Notes: generated from the letters alone by a model not told the origin. Counted from the first letter of the stretch, positions 1-9,357 are shown. The stretch is DNA of 64,000 nt from Treponema sp. UBA1747 (GCA_002315375.1 DCHR01000018.1:14952-78951); one strand, 5' to 3'. Numbers and translations: made by a program.

Positions 1-649
1 GAACCTTTGCAGCGATTTCATCGGTTTTGAGAGAAGCTATTTCTTCTGCACCCAGAACTTCGACGATTTTCACCTGAACCGGTGACTTACGCCATGGAAA
101 GTTCTTGTGTATGTTTTGAGTTCCTTCTACTGTGAGAACAACAACGGGAACTTTTGCCATTTTTGCAATCTTGAATACTCCGTTATGGAAGGGGAGAAGT
201 CCCTGCTCATAATTTTTGTTTCTGGTTCCTTCTGGATAGACACCAATGGAAACTTTATCCTGCTTCAGATACTCAGCTGCTTTCATAATACATAATAAGG
301 ACTGACGTGGATTTTCACGGTCAATCTGGAGAAAACAGCATTTCCTCAGCATACGGCCTGCGACTGGTATGTGGAAATTTCCTTCTTTTGAGATGTAGGC
401 CAGTCTGCATTCCGGGAAAAGGTGCCATACAATCATTGGGTCAAAGTTTGATCTGTGATTGCTTACAAAAAGACAGCGTCCTTCCGGAATTTTTTCACTT
501 CCAGTAACCGTAGGTTTTACACGGGCCCATCCGAGAATGCCTGCAGCAAGCCGCAGAAGATTGGAAAAATAAAACTGACTGAAATCCTCGTATTCTTTTT
601 TAGGATTGACGAAGCGAGAAATGATAAAAAGATAAATCAGATAAAGCAT
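1..649 (-). CDS. 1-acyl-glycerol-3-phosphate acyltransferase family protein (partial, C-terminus beyond window)
   Basis: Membrane-associated acyltransferase of the PlsC/LPLAT type, expected to esterify lysophosphatidate in phospholipid synthesis. I translated this leftward frame by hand. It opens at an ATG at 649 with a GGTGA-like ribosome site and a hydrophobic N-terminus (MLYLIYLFII). The diagnostic NHxxxxD block is present as NHRSNFD at residues 64-70 and the substrate-binding PEGTR block at 139-143, both intact and at normal spacing. The reading frame stays open to base 1, so the C-terminus lies outside. It is divergent from asnA across a 116-base gap. The family is clear; acyl specificity is not readable. 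Confidence 0.88.
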   Translation of the reverse strand, partial: MLYLIYLFIISRFVNPKKEYEDFSQFYFSNLLRLAAGILGWARVKPTVTGSEKIPEGRCLFVSNHRSNFDPMIVWHLFPECRLAYISKEGNFHIPVAGRMLRKCCFLQIDRENPRQSLLCIMKAAEYLKQDKVSIGVYPEGTRNKNYEQGLLPFHNGVFKIAKMAKVPVVVLTVEGTQNIHKNFPWRKSPVQVKIVEVLGAEEIASLKTDEIAAKV

Positions 650-703
650 ATATTCACCGAATTACATATGATTATAAATGAAAAACTACAATATAGATAG
701 TAA

Positions 704-732
704 TTGATGTAAAAAAGCAGAATCGGTAAAAT
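704..732 (+). promoter_or_regulatory. Candidate sigma70-type promoter of asnA
   Basis: TTGATG at 704-709 and TAAAAT at 727-732 are separated by 17 bases. This pair lies 33 bases upstream of the asnA start, in the divergent gap. Inference from sequence only. Confidence 0.45.
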
Positions 733-765
733 ATTATTTTATATAGAGGATTTCGAGGCCTTATC

Positions 766-1797
766 ATGATTAAGTTACCAACAAAGTATAAAAGTGTTCT
801 TAGTGCAAAAGAAACAGAACATGCAATTGTATCTATCAAAGATTTTTTCCAGACAGCTCTTTCAACAGAATTGAATCTGTCTCGTGTTACCGCTCCACTT
901 TTTGTTAAGTCAGGAATTGGTATTAATGACGATTTGAACGGAGTTGAAAAACCCGTTTCATTCAATGTTAAAGGAATGAACGGACAGAAAATGGAAATCG
1001 TTCAGTCTCTGGCAAAATGGAAGAGACTTAAGATTACAGAAATGGGACTTAAACCAGGTTTCGGAATCTACACAGATATGAACGCTCTTCGTCCTGATGA
1101 AGATCTGGATGCTATTCATTCTATCTACGTAGACCAGTGGGACTGGTGTATGGCTATTGATGAAAAAGACCGTACAGTTTTCTATCTCCATGAAATCGTA
1201 AAGAAGGTTTACCGCTGTATCAAACGTACAGAATTCTTCCTCTACGACAGATATCCAGCACTGGAACCAATCCTTCCTGAAGATATCAAAATTCTTTTTG
1301 CAGATGACCTGCAGAGAAAATATCCTGACCTGACACCAAAACAGCGCGAAGACAAAGTAGCAAAAGAATATGGTGCAGTATTCATTACAGGTATCGGCGG
1401 ACAGCTTCCTGACGGAACAATTCATGACGGACGCGCTCCTGACTATGATGACTGGATTACAGAAACAGGTGACGGACACCGCGGATTGAACGGAGATATT
1501 CTTGTATGGAACCCAGTTCTGAATTCTGCTTTCGAACTTTCTTCTATGGGTATTCGTGTTTCTCCAACTTCGCTGAAGCTTCAGCTTGAAGAAAGAGGAT
1601 GTCCTGAACGTTCTAAATTTGAATTCCATTCAAAGCTTCTGAAGGGAGAACTTACACAGACTCTGGGTGGCGGTATCGGTCAGTCACGTCTCTGCATGTT
1701 CCTTCTTCGCAAAGCTCACATTGGTGAAACACAGGTTTCTTCATGGAGCGATGAAATTCTTAAGGACTGCAAGAAACGCGGAATTTCTCTGCTGTAA
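766..1797 (+). CDS. asnA: Aspartate--ammonia ligase (asparagine synthetase A)
   Basis: Ammonia-dependent asparagine synthetase: aspartate + NH3 + ATP give asparagine, AMP and PPi in the cytoplasm. The 343-residue length matches AsnA. The class-II-synthetase-like fold is recognisable from the N-terminal FFQTALSTELNLSRVTAPLF, the segment DMNALRPDEDLDAIHSIYVDQWDW (about residues 104-128) and the C-terminal LGGGIGQSRLCMFLLRKAHIGE glycine/arginine motif. Start is ATG 766 with GAGG seven bases upstream. Codon use favours C-ending codons (AAC, GAC), as expected for a well-expressed gene. The gene is monocistronic or co-transcribed with the unknown gene 33 bases downstream. Confidence 0.95.
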   Translation: MIKLPTKYKSVLSAKETEHAIVSIKDFFQTALSTELNLSRVTAPLFVKSGIGINDDLNGVEKPVSFNVKGMNGQKMEIVQSLAKWKRLKITEMGLKPGFGIYTDMNALRPDEDLDAIHSIYVDQWDWCMAIDEKDRTVFYLHEIVKKVYRCIKRTEFFLYDRYPALEPILPEDIKILFADDLQRKYPDLTPKQREDKVAKEYGAVFITGIGGQLPDGTIHDGRAPDYDDWITETGDGHRGLNGDILVWNPVLNSAFELSSMGIRVSPTSLKLQLEERGCPERSKFEFHSKLLKGELTQTLGGGIGQSRLCMFLLRKAHIGETQVSSWSDEILKDCKKRGISLL

Positions 1798-1830
1798 TTT
1801 TTACTTTTAAGTTTTTTCTTCCAGGGGAAT

Positions 1831-2736
1831 ATGATCAGAACTAAAGAAGAGCTTCTGGCTCAGATAAAATCTGAAAAGAGACAGAATAAGAATCTTTTCT
1901 CCAGTTTTTTTGTAGACGCATCCTGCATAGACAATGCGGTTTGCCGCGAAGCTCAGAATATTTTCTGTTCTTTTGATATTCCTCTGAATCCTTCAAATAA
2001 GGGAGGTAAATTGCTTTTTGATAAAAAAAGTTATGCCTCCAAAGCAAATCTGTTAAATAATGCCGGTTTAATCTTTGGATTCTGTCTTTATTATGCAAAG
2101 GATGCCGGCGATACTTTCAAAAACTTTTCCGACCGTTTTGATTTTGCACTGAATCAGTATCCGAATCATATTGAATTTCCTCAATTTGATTTGAATCCCG
2201 GTGAAGAAGGGGAACCAAAAGTTTCTGGTTTGTTTTCGGCACAGGATATCAGGAAAGCAAGAGACCTGGCTTTTGCTGCAAAAACTTTTTATTCTGCAGG
2301 CCGTGCGGTTCCCTGGTTTCTTTCTGTTTTGAAACCGCTTAGAATTACACCATCCGCTTTTTTTGCAGATTTTTCTGAATGGCAGAGAGTAAACAACTGC
2401 GATTATAAAAGCGGTTTTAATCCCGAAAAAGAAAACCACGAAGCAATTGAAAAAATGCAGCTTTTATTTCTTGAACAGAAATATGAAGAAAAGGGCAAGC
2501 TGGATATGTTCGTCCTTGTTTCGGATGTTGTGCGTGTAAACGGGGCTATGAGCAGACTTTGTGATGATTCCGCCGGAAAGAATCCTGAAATAAACCTTAA
2601 TGTTTCTTATAACCCGGATGATCTTTTCAGTGAAGAAGTTATGGACCTTGAATATTTCTATGAAAATGTCTGCATGGAAGAAAGTAAGGTCCGGCTTTTT
2701 GTTACCGATGAAGGCCCGGATTACGAAATCAATTGA
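1831..2736 (+). CDS. Unrecognised protein, 301 residues
   Basis: I do not recognise a family. The protein is soluble-looking, with no signal peptide or membrane segment, and is rich in aromatic residues (FSSFF, FKNFSDRFDF, FFADFSEW). Four cysteines are scattered, with no CxxxCxxC cluster, so it is not a radical-SAM core. The start ATG 1831 follows an AGGGG ribosome site. It lies 33 bases after asnA and 58 before an RluA-type synthase, all rightward, so co-transcription is likely. It may be a spirochaete-restricted protein; no function is proposed. Confidence 0.75.
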   Translation: MIRTKEELLAQIKSEKRQNKNLFSSFFVDASCIDNAVCREAQNIFCSFDIPLNPSNKGGKLLFDKKSYASKANLLNNAGLIFGFCLYYAKDAGDTFKNFSDRFDFALNQYPNHIEFPQFDLNPGEEGEPKVSGLFSAQDIRKARDLAFAAKTFYSAGRAVPWFLSVLKPLRITPSAFFADFSEWQRVNNCDYKSGFNPEKENHEAIEKMQLLFLEQKYEEKGKLDMFVLVSDVVRVNGAMSRLCDDSAGKNPEINLNVSYNPDDLFSEEVMDLEYFYENVCMEESKVRLFVTDEGPDYEIN

Positions 2737-2794
2737 TAATTCATGTCTTTTGAAGACTTCTGAATTAACAAATAGTTCCGGATAAAAAAGTTTT

Positions 2795-3739
2795 ATGATT
2801 AGATCTTTTATTTCCTTGAAAAAACAATCCCTTAATGAATTCCTGAAAAATCAGCTGGCTGGAATTGATGAGCTTTCCGGACATGAAGTTTCAAATTCAA
2901 AAATCCGTCGTCTCATAATTGCAGGCTGTGTAAGTGTTAACGGTCGTACTGTCACAAGGCCCGGATTTGAATTACGCGGAAGAAGTACAGTAGATTGTGA
3001 TATCGATATAGAAAAATTCTTTTTTGAAAAACAGCCTGATGATATTGATTTTACGCTTACAGAAAAAGATGTTCTTTTTGAGGATGACTTTATTATCTGT
3101 GTAAACAAGCCTGCTTTCCTTCCTGTAGAGCAGACCATAGTGGGGAACAGAAAAAATCTTCATGACTGTGTTGTTGATTATCTCTGGAAAAAAAATCCTA
3201 CACTCAGAAATCCTCCTTATGCGGGAATCATGCATCGTCTGGACCGGGAAACCAGCGGAGTGATTCTTTTTACAAAACAGAGGGTCGCAAATAAAAGCAT
3301 ATTTGAACAGTTTGAAAAACATACAATTACAAAAACTTATATTGCCGTTGTATGCGGTATTCCCGGGAAAAAGCAGTGGACTGTAGAAAATACCATAGGA
3401 CGCGTTTCTGCAAAAAGTCAGGCGGCAAAGTGGGGAAGCCTTCCTGAAAGCCGGGGTGGCCTTTACGCGAAAACTTCTTTTAAGTGTTCAGAAATAAAAT
3501 CAGATTCTTCACTTACTCTCGTGCACTGTGAACTTTTTACCGGCCGCACACACCAGATCCGCGTACACCTTTCAGAAAGCGGATTTCCGATTTTAGGAGA
3601 CACTTTATACGGCGGAAAAACTTTCAGCAGAATAATGCTTCATTCAGACAGACTTTCCTTTATACATCCTGTTACAAGTGAAAAGATGACTGTTGTTTCA
3701 GAGTTTTCGGATTTGAAAAAAATCGGACTGAAAGTTTAA
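2795..3739 (+). CDS. RluA-family RNA pseudouridine synthase
   Basis: Converts specific uridines of rRNA or tRNA to pseudouridine. The N-terminal S4 RNA-binding domain (about residues 15-70: LNEFLKNQLAG...SKIRRLIIAGCVSVNG in pieces) is followed by the RluA catalytic domain. The catalytic aspartate lies in HRLDRETSG (about 149-157), and the family signature GRTHQIRVHL plus LGDTLYGG follow near 250-270. Length (314) is normal for RluA/C/D proteins. Which uridine it modifies cannot be told. It converges with the PHP gene; the two stops overlap by four bases. Confidence 0.92.
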   Translation: MIRSFISLKKQSLNEFLKNQLAGIDELSGHEVSNSKIRRLIIAGCVSVNGRTVTRPGFELRGRSTVDCDIDIEKFFFEKQPDDIDFTLTEKDVLFEDDFIICVNKPAFLPVEQTIVGNRKNLHDCVVDYLWKKNPTLRNPPYAGIMHRLDRETSGVILFTKQRVANKSIFEQFEKHTITKTYIAVVCGIPGKKQWTVENTIGRVSAKSQAAKWGSLPESRGGLYAKTSFKCSEIKSDSSLTLVHCELFTGRTHQIRVHLSESGFPILGDTLYGGKTFSRIMLHSDRLSFIHPVTSEKMTVVSEFSDLKKIGLKV

Positions 3740-4563
3740 ATCTTTACGCTTCCGATGCAGGGGTAAATCAGTTCTTTATAACCTGTTTTCTTAGCCAGAG
3801 CTGCTGCTTCTTCAAACCCGAAATCCAGGAATTCAGTGTTATGGGCATCGCTGCTTATGCAGACTGGAATGCCTGCATTGAAAAATAATTCCAGCAAGAA
3901 ATCGCTCGGGTAAAAATCTTCTGTGCAGCCACGGGCTTTTCCGCCTGTATTTATTTCTGCAATGACTCCGGATTTTTTTACAGCTTTTGTAAAATCTTTC
4001 AGAAGGTCTTTGTACCAGCCTTCATTTACATCAAAGAATTTCAGTTCGCCGTTTCGTCTGCGGATTAAGTCCGGGTGTCCCAGAATGTCAAAGTTTCCGT
4101 ATTTCAGCATTTCCATTTCGGCTTCGAAGTATTCGATGACAGCCTGCTTTCCGTCACCATTATAAAGAAGATCGATTCCCTGTTTTACAAATTCTGTTTT
4201 ATGGTCTACGGAATAATGCTTCCCGTCCTTTGCAATATAATGAACGGAGCCGATAAGGTAATCGGGTTTAAGTGCTTTGTAAGCTTCTTTGTCCGGACAG
4301 GTTACACATGGGAAATAGTCTGCTTCGAAACCGCAGAAAATCTGAATTTTTTCTGAATACTTTTCTTTCAGCCTTGCAATTTCTGAAATATATTTTTCGA
4401 AATCTTTTGGCGGAATGTGCCAGTCTTCTCCAAAAGGAAACATGCTGTGACCGGAAAACCCAAGAACAGAAAAATTTTTTTCGATTGCGGCAAGAACCAT
4501 TTCTTCTGCTGTATTCTTGCCATCGCAGAATGTTGTGTGAGTATGAAAGTTTATTTTACCCAT
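3736..4563 (-). CDS. PHP-domain histidinol-phosphatase family protein
   Basis: Metal-dependent phosphoesterase of the PHP superfamily, closest in pattern to HisK-type histidinol phosphatases. The N-terminal metal ligands are FHTHTTFCDG (residues 5-14). Further metal-site motifs are SGHS near 38, GFEADYF near 80, GSVHYI near 110, LGHPDLI near 160 and the C-terminal ISSDAHN. At 275 residues it has the expected length. It lies 18 bases downstream of the receiver/STAS protein on the same strand, so they probably form an operon. No other histidine-biosynthesis gene is in the window, so the true substrate could be another phosphate ester. Confidence 0.85.
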   Translation of the reverse strand: MGKINFHTHTTFCDGKNTAEEMVLAAIEKNFSVLGFSGHSMFPFGEDWHIPPKDFEKYISEIARLKEKYSEKIQIFCGFEADYFPCVTCPDKEAYKALKPDYLIGSVHYIAKDGKHYSVDHKTEFVKQGIDLLYNGDGKQAVIEYFEAEMEMLKYGNFDILGHPDLIRRRNGELKFFDVNEGWYKDLLKDFTKAVKKSGVIAEINTGGKARGCTEDFYPSDFLLELFFNAGIPVCISSDAHNTEFLDFGFEEAAALAKKTGYKELIYPCIGSVKI

Positions 4564-4581
4564 CGTTTTATCCCGGAAAAA

Positions 4582-5829
4582 TTAAATATTTTTGTTCAGA
4601 AGAGAAATTGCTTTTTCCAGAAGGACTTCCGGTCTCTGTGGTTTTGTAAGATAAAGAGATGCGCCTGCACTCAATACTTTTACAACCAGATCTTTTTGTG
4701 CGCTTGGAGAATAAACAATTACCGGCGGAGCGAATCTGTCGGCTCTGAAATCCTGGAGAATTTCCAGGCCTTTTGAGTTTGGTTCCAGAACATCCAGAAT
4801 AACAAGACTGTATTTGTCCGGCTCATAGGCATCCTGGAAATCCTGTCCGTTTGTAAAGGTATCTATCTGTGCTCCAACTGCTTCGAAAGTTTTCTGAAGG
4901 ACCATTCCTGACTGTGGATTCTGGTCGATTACAGCAACTGAGAAAACTGAACCGATAGATTCGTCTTTTTCCATGGCTCCGTTGTCAGAGAAGAAACGGG
5001 TTTCAATGGAAGAACTTGAGTCATCATATGATGAGCCCGAAAGGATTTTTTCAGTAATGAGATCAGAAATACTGGTGGTAATTGAACTTTCAACCAGAGT
5101 ATTTAAAACCCGAGGAAGATTGTCTGTAACTTCGATTCCGTCATATTCAGAATGTCCGTCAACCAGATCACTTACAAACTGACTTAAAGAAAGAATTTTG
5201 ACATTTTTGCGGTGAATCTTCTGGTGTTCCAGGACATTGTTTATCAGGTATTCCAGGTTAAGACCGTCAATAAAGGTCAAATCCAGATTTGTAAGCATGA
5301 TGATTACTTTCGGGTTTTCAAGTTCTTCCCGTTCAATCATTTCTGCAAGCTTGAACTTCAGGAGAGCAAGTTTTTCTCTGTTCAGTCCCTGTGCAACTTC
5401 GATGAAAATGATGTTTCCGTTTCTGTGGATATCAAGAACACATGGAGTTGAATCCATTACAACCGGAGATTTCAGAATTTTTCCGATGGCTTCGAAGAAA
5501 AGGTCGAATTTAATCGGCTTTGTGAAATATTTGAAAACTCCATAACGGGCTAAAGAACCGATAAGTGCTTTGTCGATAAGAGGTCCTGTCATAATGATAG
5601 GAATAGAGGCTGTATTTGGATCAGCCAGCTTTTTCTGCATGAAGTCCGAAATCGGGGCCTGGGCATCGACCCGATCCATAATAATCAGGTTTGGCAGAGT
5701 GGTAATCATTTTTGTAAAGGCATCGCGGTCTTCACTGGCAGTATTTACTTCGATTTTTCCTACTGTAAGCTTGTCTTTAAGAAAATCACGGAATAAAGGA
5801 TGAGCATCGATTATTAAAACACTTTTCAT
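4582..5829 (-). CDS. Receiver - STAS-like - receiver response-regulator protein
   Basis: A 415-residue signalling protein with no DNA-binding output domain. Residues 1-118 are a CheY-like receiver (LIIDAHP, phospho-acceptor Asp52 in IIMDRVD, Lys104 in FTKPI). Residues about 130-250 resemble a STAS/anti-anti-sigma fold (CVLDIHRNGNIIFIEVAQGL..., then VIIMLTNLDLTFIDGLNLEYL). Residues about 295-415 are a second receiver (VAVIDQNP, Asp346 in VILDVLE, Lys396 in LTKPQ). Each receiver has only one aspartate in the first acidic position, which normally carries two acidic residues. First gene of the pair with the PHP phosphatase. The STAS assignment is by pattern, not by search; partners are unknown. 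Confidence 0.8.
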   Translation of the reverse strand: MKSVLIIDAHPLFRDFLKDKLTVGKIEVNTASEDRDAFTKMITTLPNLIIMDRVDAQAPISDFMQKKLADPNTASIPIIMTGPLIDKALIGSLARYGVFKYFTKPIKFDLFFEAIGKILKSPVVMDSTPCVLDIHRNGNIIFIEVAQGLNREKLALLKFKLAEMIEREELENPKVIIMLTNLDLTFIDGLNLEYLINNVLEHQKIHRKNVKILSLSQFVSDLVDGHSEYDGIEVTDNLPRVLNTLVESSITTSISDLITEKILSGSSYDDSSSSIETRFFSDNGAMEKDESIGSVFSVAVIDQNPQSGMVLQKTFEAVGAQIDTFTNGQDFQDAYEPDKYSLVILDVLEPNSKGLEILQDFRADRFAPPVIVYSPSAQKDLVVKVLSAGASLYLTKPQRPEVLLEKAISLLNKNI

Positions 5830-5897
5830 AGGTGAATTTTAGCATATCTTGGTGTAAAATAAAATAGAAAAAACTTTGTGCTTTCGGAGGCAAAAAA

Positions 5898-6488
5898 ATG
5901 TTTGCAGTTTTTCTGGCAGAAGGATTTGAAGAAATAGAAGCTCTTTCTCCTGTAGATTATTTGAGACGTGCAGGGGTTGAAGTTTTAACAGTTGCAGTAA
6001 CTTCCCTGAATCCGGTTGACCCAAGAATCGTAAAGAGTTCTCATGGTGTTTCCATGTTTGCAGACGTTACAATCGAGGATTTTATTTCCTCACTGGGTGA
6101 TTCTCTTCCCGATGCAATTTTCTTCCCGGGTGGTCTTCCAGGAGCAAAAAATCTTGCAGCCTCAGCAGATGTGAAAAACCTGATTCTGAAATGTTTCGAA
6201 AAAGGCAAATATGTAACTGCTGTCTGCGCAAGTCCTGCTCTGGTTCTGGCACCAACGGGTATTCTGAAGAATAAAAACTGGACCTGTTATCCCGGAATGG
6301 AAGAAGAGGTTGATCCTGAAGCAGTTGAAGACAGTACCCACTGTTCAGGAGTTCCTTTTGTAACTGATGAAAATCTGGTAACAGGAGCTGGTCCTGGAAC
6401 AGCTGAACAGTTTGCTATGGAACTTGTCAGAATTTTTGCCGGAGAAGAAACAGCAGAAAAAATCAGAAAAGGTTCCTGCCTGCGTTAG
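5898..6488 (+). CDS. DJ-1/PfpI family protein
   Basis: Cytoplasmic protein of the DJ-1/ThiJ/PfpI superfamily (glyoxalase III, deglycase-like or chaperone roles are known in the family). The N-terminal FLAEGFEEIEALSPVDYLRRAG is typical and includes the conserved glutamate. The nucleophile-elbow cysteine is in TAVCASPALVLA (about residue 106). The C-terminal TGAGPGTAEQFAMELV is also diagnostic. Start ATG 5898 has a strong GGAGG. It sits 25 bases before the large secreted protein and is divergent from the receiver protein. Precise activity cannot be read. Confidence 0.9.
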   Translation: MFAVFLAEGFEEIEALSPVDYLRRAGVEVLTVAVTSLNPVDPRIVKSSHGVSMFADVTIEDFISSLGDSLPDAIFFPGGLPGAKNLAASADVKNLILKCFEKGKYVTAVCASPALVLAPTGILKNKNWTCYPGMEEEVDPEAVEDSTHCSGVPFVTDENLVTGAGPGTAEQFAMELVRIFAGEETAEKIRKGSCLR

Positions 6489-6513
6489 TAAATTTAAAAA
6501 AAGGGTTAATAAA

Positions 6514-9357
6514 ATGATTAAAAAAGTTGTTGCATTTTTTGTTTGTGCGTTTGTACTGGCCGGGAGTTTTTTGACCGCTCAGTCAACAATGACAGCAGAA
6601 GCAGTTTATTCAGAATATTCTTTTGATGCTGAAGTTGTAATGAAAAAGGGAGATTCAAATCCAACTAAGCTTGCCTGGAGAAATATTCTTTATGCAGAAA
6701 ACCTTGTGGCAGAAGGAAGTTCTCAGGAATATCTGATTAAGGCTGTAAATGTAAAGAAAGGGTATTCCGGTTTTGTTCTCTTTCAGCCGGACGCTCCCGA
6801 AAATAAAACCTTTACGGTTTCAACTAACGGAAAAGATCAGAAATTTATTCCGGGAAAATATTTTACCCGTTCTGGCGGTCTGGTCTGGATTTCTTTTACC
6901 GCCCCTGATAAGAAAAAATATTGTCTTCCAACTGATATAAAAATTGTTTCTATAGAAGAATATGAAAAACAGAATATGGATATTAATCTTCCTGCTTTCC
7001 TTGAAGAACCTCAGGTTGAAGTAACAGAAGGGATAGATGAAAATGTTACTCCGGTTTCTGAAGAAGTTCTTGCTATCGAAAATGTTACAGAACTGTCTTC
7101 TGAAATCATTTCTGATACAGATGTTTCTGAAGCTGCTCTGGATGAAGATTCCAAAACAGATTTTTCTGAAGTCGCTTTGAATGATGCTTCCGGGGTTTTG
7201 GAAACTCCTTCAGAAAATGAACCGGTTGAAAACGAAGAAGAAAATGAAATCGAATCCGAAACAGAAACAGAATTAGCCGAAGGGACTGAGTCTGATGAAG
7301 AGGCAGTGGAAGAAACAGAGGTTACTGAAGAAATTCCTTTTGAAAAAGGCGATTTCAAGTATGTGCGGGATTCAAGAAATTTCCCGGCCAACGGAAACGA
7401 AATGGTTTCCTTCGTTGGAACCAACAGACAGAATGTCGAAAAGGAAACAAATGTCGTAACATTAATTAAAAACCTCCCTGACGGAACAAAGCCTAAGCTT
7501 TTCTTTATGGATGGTCTTGAGGTTCTTGTTTATATTGCTCCTGATGTAACACTTCATGCTGATGACAACTGTTATTCGCTTTTCTATTCGACTCGCCGTT
7601 ATGGAAGGGATGAAGATTTTTCTATTCCGAAACGGGTGATTGAAAATCCGAAGATAAACGGAAAACTTACAAACATGCTGGATTTTGACGGGGCCGTTAC
7701 ATCAATTGGCGGTAAACAGAAACTGGTCCTTGTCTGGACTCAGTGTACAATCCAGAATACAGCAGAAACAAGTGAAGAAGATCTTTTCAAGAAAACTGCG
7801 ATTTACTGGTCTTCATGGAAAGAAAATGATAAGGGATGGGAAAAAGCTGATTGTATTTCTGAATTAAAGGGAAGTCTTCAGTTCAATCCTGAATTAAAGA
7901 ATGCAGATAAAACTCTTTGCTTGAAAATCAGAAACAGACCTGATAATACTCTGTTCACTGTGGAAGAAAATCCGGCTTTTGCAGAAAAGCAGTTCTTCTT
8001 TGTTCTCAATAAAAAAGGTGTCTGGGAAACTGCAGGTGCCGGACAGTTTGAAGATACAAAAGCGTTGTACCCGGTTGAAGATGTGAATAATCCGGTTTCT
8101 GAAAATTACCGGTACGTTTATAACAGACAGGGAATCCTTTCCGGATGCTTCTGGAATGAGGGTACAAAAATATTTGCCAAATCATATCTGAAAAGTCCTG
8201 ATACAAAGAAAATGATTTGGACAGAAAGTGTTTCTGTTGTTTATCAGGCTCCTGGAAGTACATACAGGATTCTTGATCCTCATGCAGTTGTCCGCGATTC
8301 CGGAGAGTGGATTTTTACATTTGTCCGTGAAACTGAAGACGGAAATAACATTTGTATTTCAAGAGTAAATAATGAACCATGTATGGTTACAACCAGAATG
8401 GTTCCCGATTTGAGGGACCTTCAGAAACCGGGAAATACAGTTCATTTTACTGTAACAGTTCAGAATCTGGGACTTGGCATTGCAAACGGTCTTGAAGTAG
8501 TAATCAAAAATGAATTCAAAACTGAAGCTGGAAAGGTTGCCTATAAAAATAATTTCTACCCGGGCACAACTTATGAACTTCAGGGAATCTACCAGAAACT
8601 GAAAGGTAAAGACGGCGTTGTTCCTGTTGAAGAAATCTATGCGGATATCAAGCTTCCGAAGATGAAGAAAAACAGCGAGTTCGCTTTTTATGATGCCCGT
8701 TACACTATGGGAATCCCGAAATTCGCTTTCGGAGATATTTTTGTTTCTACAAAAGGAAAGAGCCAGAAAGTAATTTATACTCTTGGAACTTCCAACGGTA
8801 TAAAGGTTAAGGCACCGAATACGGAAGTAGTAATTACCGAACACAGTGAAAATCCTGAATACGAGGATAATTCAGTTTCTGTAGCAGTTGAAGAAGCCTT
8901 TTCTGATTCATATCTGCAGATGGATTTCGATTATGAAACTGCCGAGTTCGATGAAAAATCCTTCACGTTCAATGCTCTTTTCCATTATGAAGAAGAAAGA
9001 AGGAAAGTATCCGGATGGACTCCTGAAGAAGTAGAAGAAGAAACTGCAATCCGAACTTCCTGCGAAGTTTTCAATCCGGTTTATATGAAACCGACTTTCT
9101 ACGGTACTATTCTGGATACTGTATTCACAAAGAAAACCCGTATAATGACCTGTGAATTTGTTGTATCCAATAACTGGCCGGCAGCAATTTCAGATAATAT
9201 TAAGCTTGAACTGTTCAATGTTTCTACAGGAAAATCAGAACAGATTCTTGAAATCCCATTTGATCTGGATGTTCTGGAAAATAAAAAAGGAACAGTTTCC
9301 TTTGTTCCGGCCCTTACAGACGTGGCAGGGGATTATATTGTAAGAGTAAAGAAATAG
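6514..9357 (+). CDS. Large secreted protein with an acidic low-complexity segment and a CARDB-like domain
   Basis: A 947-residue exported protein. I place the start at ATG 6514, not the upstream in-frame start at 6412 inside the DJ-1 gene, because 6514 begins a clean signal peptide (MIKKVVAFFVCAFVLAGSFLTAQS). Residues about 165-277 are very rich in Glu/Ser/Thr and look disordered. The body is beta-rich. Residues about 627-709 (PGNTVHFTVTVQNLGLGIANG...) resemble a CARDB/APHP-type Ig-like domain, and the C-terminus (VSNNWPAAISDNIKLELFN) repeats this style. There is no lipobox or cell-wall anchor. Likely periplasmic or surface-exposed; ligand unknown. A strong terminator follows. Confidence 0.82.
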   Translation: MIKKVVAFFVCAFVLAGSFLTAQSTMTAEAVYSEYSFDAEVVMKKGDSNPTKLAWRNILYAENLVAEGSSQEYLIKAVNVKKGYSGFVLFQPDAPENKTFTVSTNGKDQKFIPGKYFTRSGGLVWISFTAPDKKKYCLPTDIKIVSIEEYEKQNMDINLPAFLEEPQVEVTEGIDENVTPVSEEVLAIENVTELSSEIISDTDVSEAALDEDSKTDFSEVALNDASGVLETPSENEPVENEEENEIESETETELAEGTESDEEAVEETEVTEEIPFEKGDFKYVRDSRNFPANGNEMVSFVGTNRQNVEKETNVVTLIKNLPDGTKPKLFFMDGLEVLVYIAPDVTLHADDNCYSLFYSTRRYGRDEDFSIPKRVIENPKINGKLTNMLDFDGAVTSIGGKQKLVLVWTQCTIQNTAETSEEDLFKKTAIYWSSWKENDKGWEKADCISELKGSLQFNPELKNADKTLCLKIRNRPDNTLFTVEENPAFAEKQFFFVLNKKGVWETAGAGQFEDTKALYPVEDVNNPVSENYRYVYNRQGILSGCFWNEGTKIFAKSYLKSPDTKKMIWTESVSVVYQAPGSTYRILDPHAVVRDSGEWIFTFVRETEDGNNICISRVNNEPCMVTTRMVPDLRDLQKPGNTVHFTVTVQNLGLGIANGLEVVIKNEFKTEAGKVAYKNNFYPGTTYELQGIYQKLKGKDGVVPVEEIYADIKLPKMKKNSEFAFYDARYTMGIPKFAFGDIFVSTKGKSQKVIYTLGTSNGIKVKAPNTEVVITEHSENPEYEDNSVSVAVEEAFSDSYLQMDFDYETAEFDEKSFTFNALFHYEEERRKVSGWTPEEVEEETAIRTSCEVFNPVYMKPTFYGTILDTVFTKKTRIMTCEFVVSNNWPAAISDNIKLELFNVSTGKSEQILEIPFDLDVLENKKGTVSFVPALTDVAGDYIVRVKK

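Noticed and set aside
958..1629. Leftward 223-residue open frame opposite asnA
   Set aside because: Antisense to a certain gene, with an unusual Phe/Cys/Arg composition and no ribosome site.
7011..7424. Leftward 137-residue Ser-rich open frame
   Set aside because: Antisense shadow of the acidic Glu/Ser-rich codons of the secreted protein; no ribosome site.
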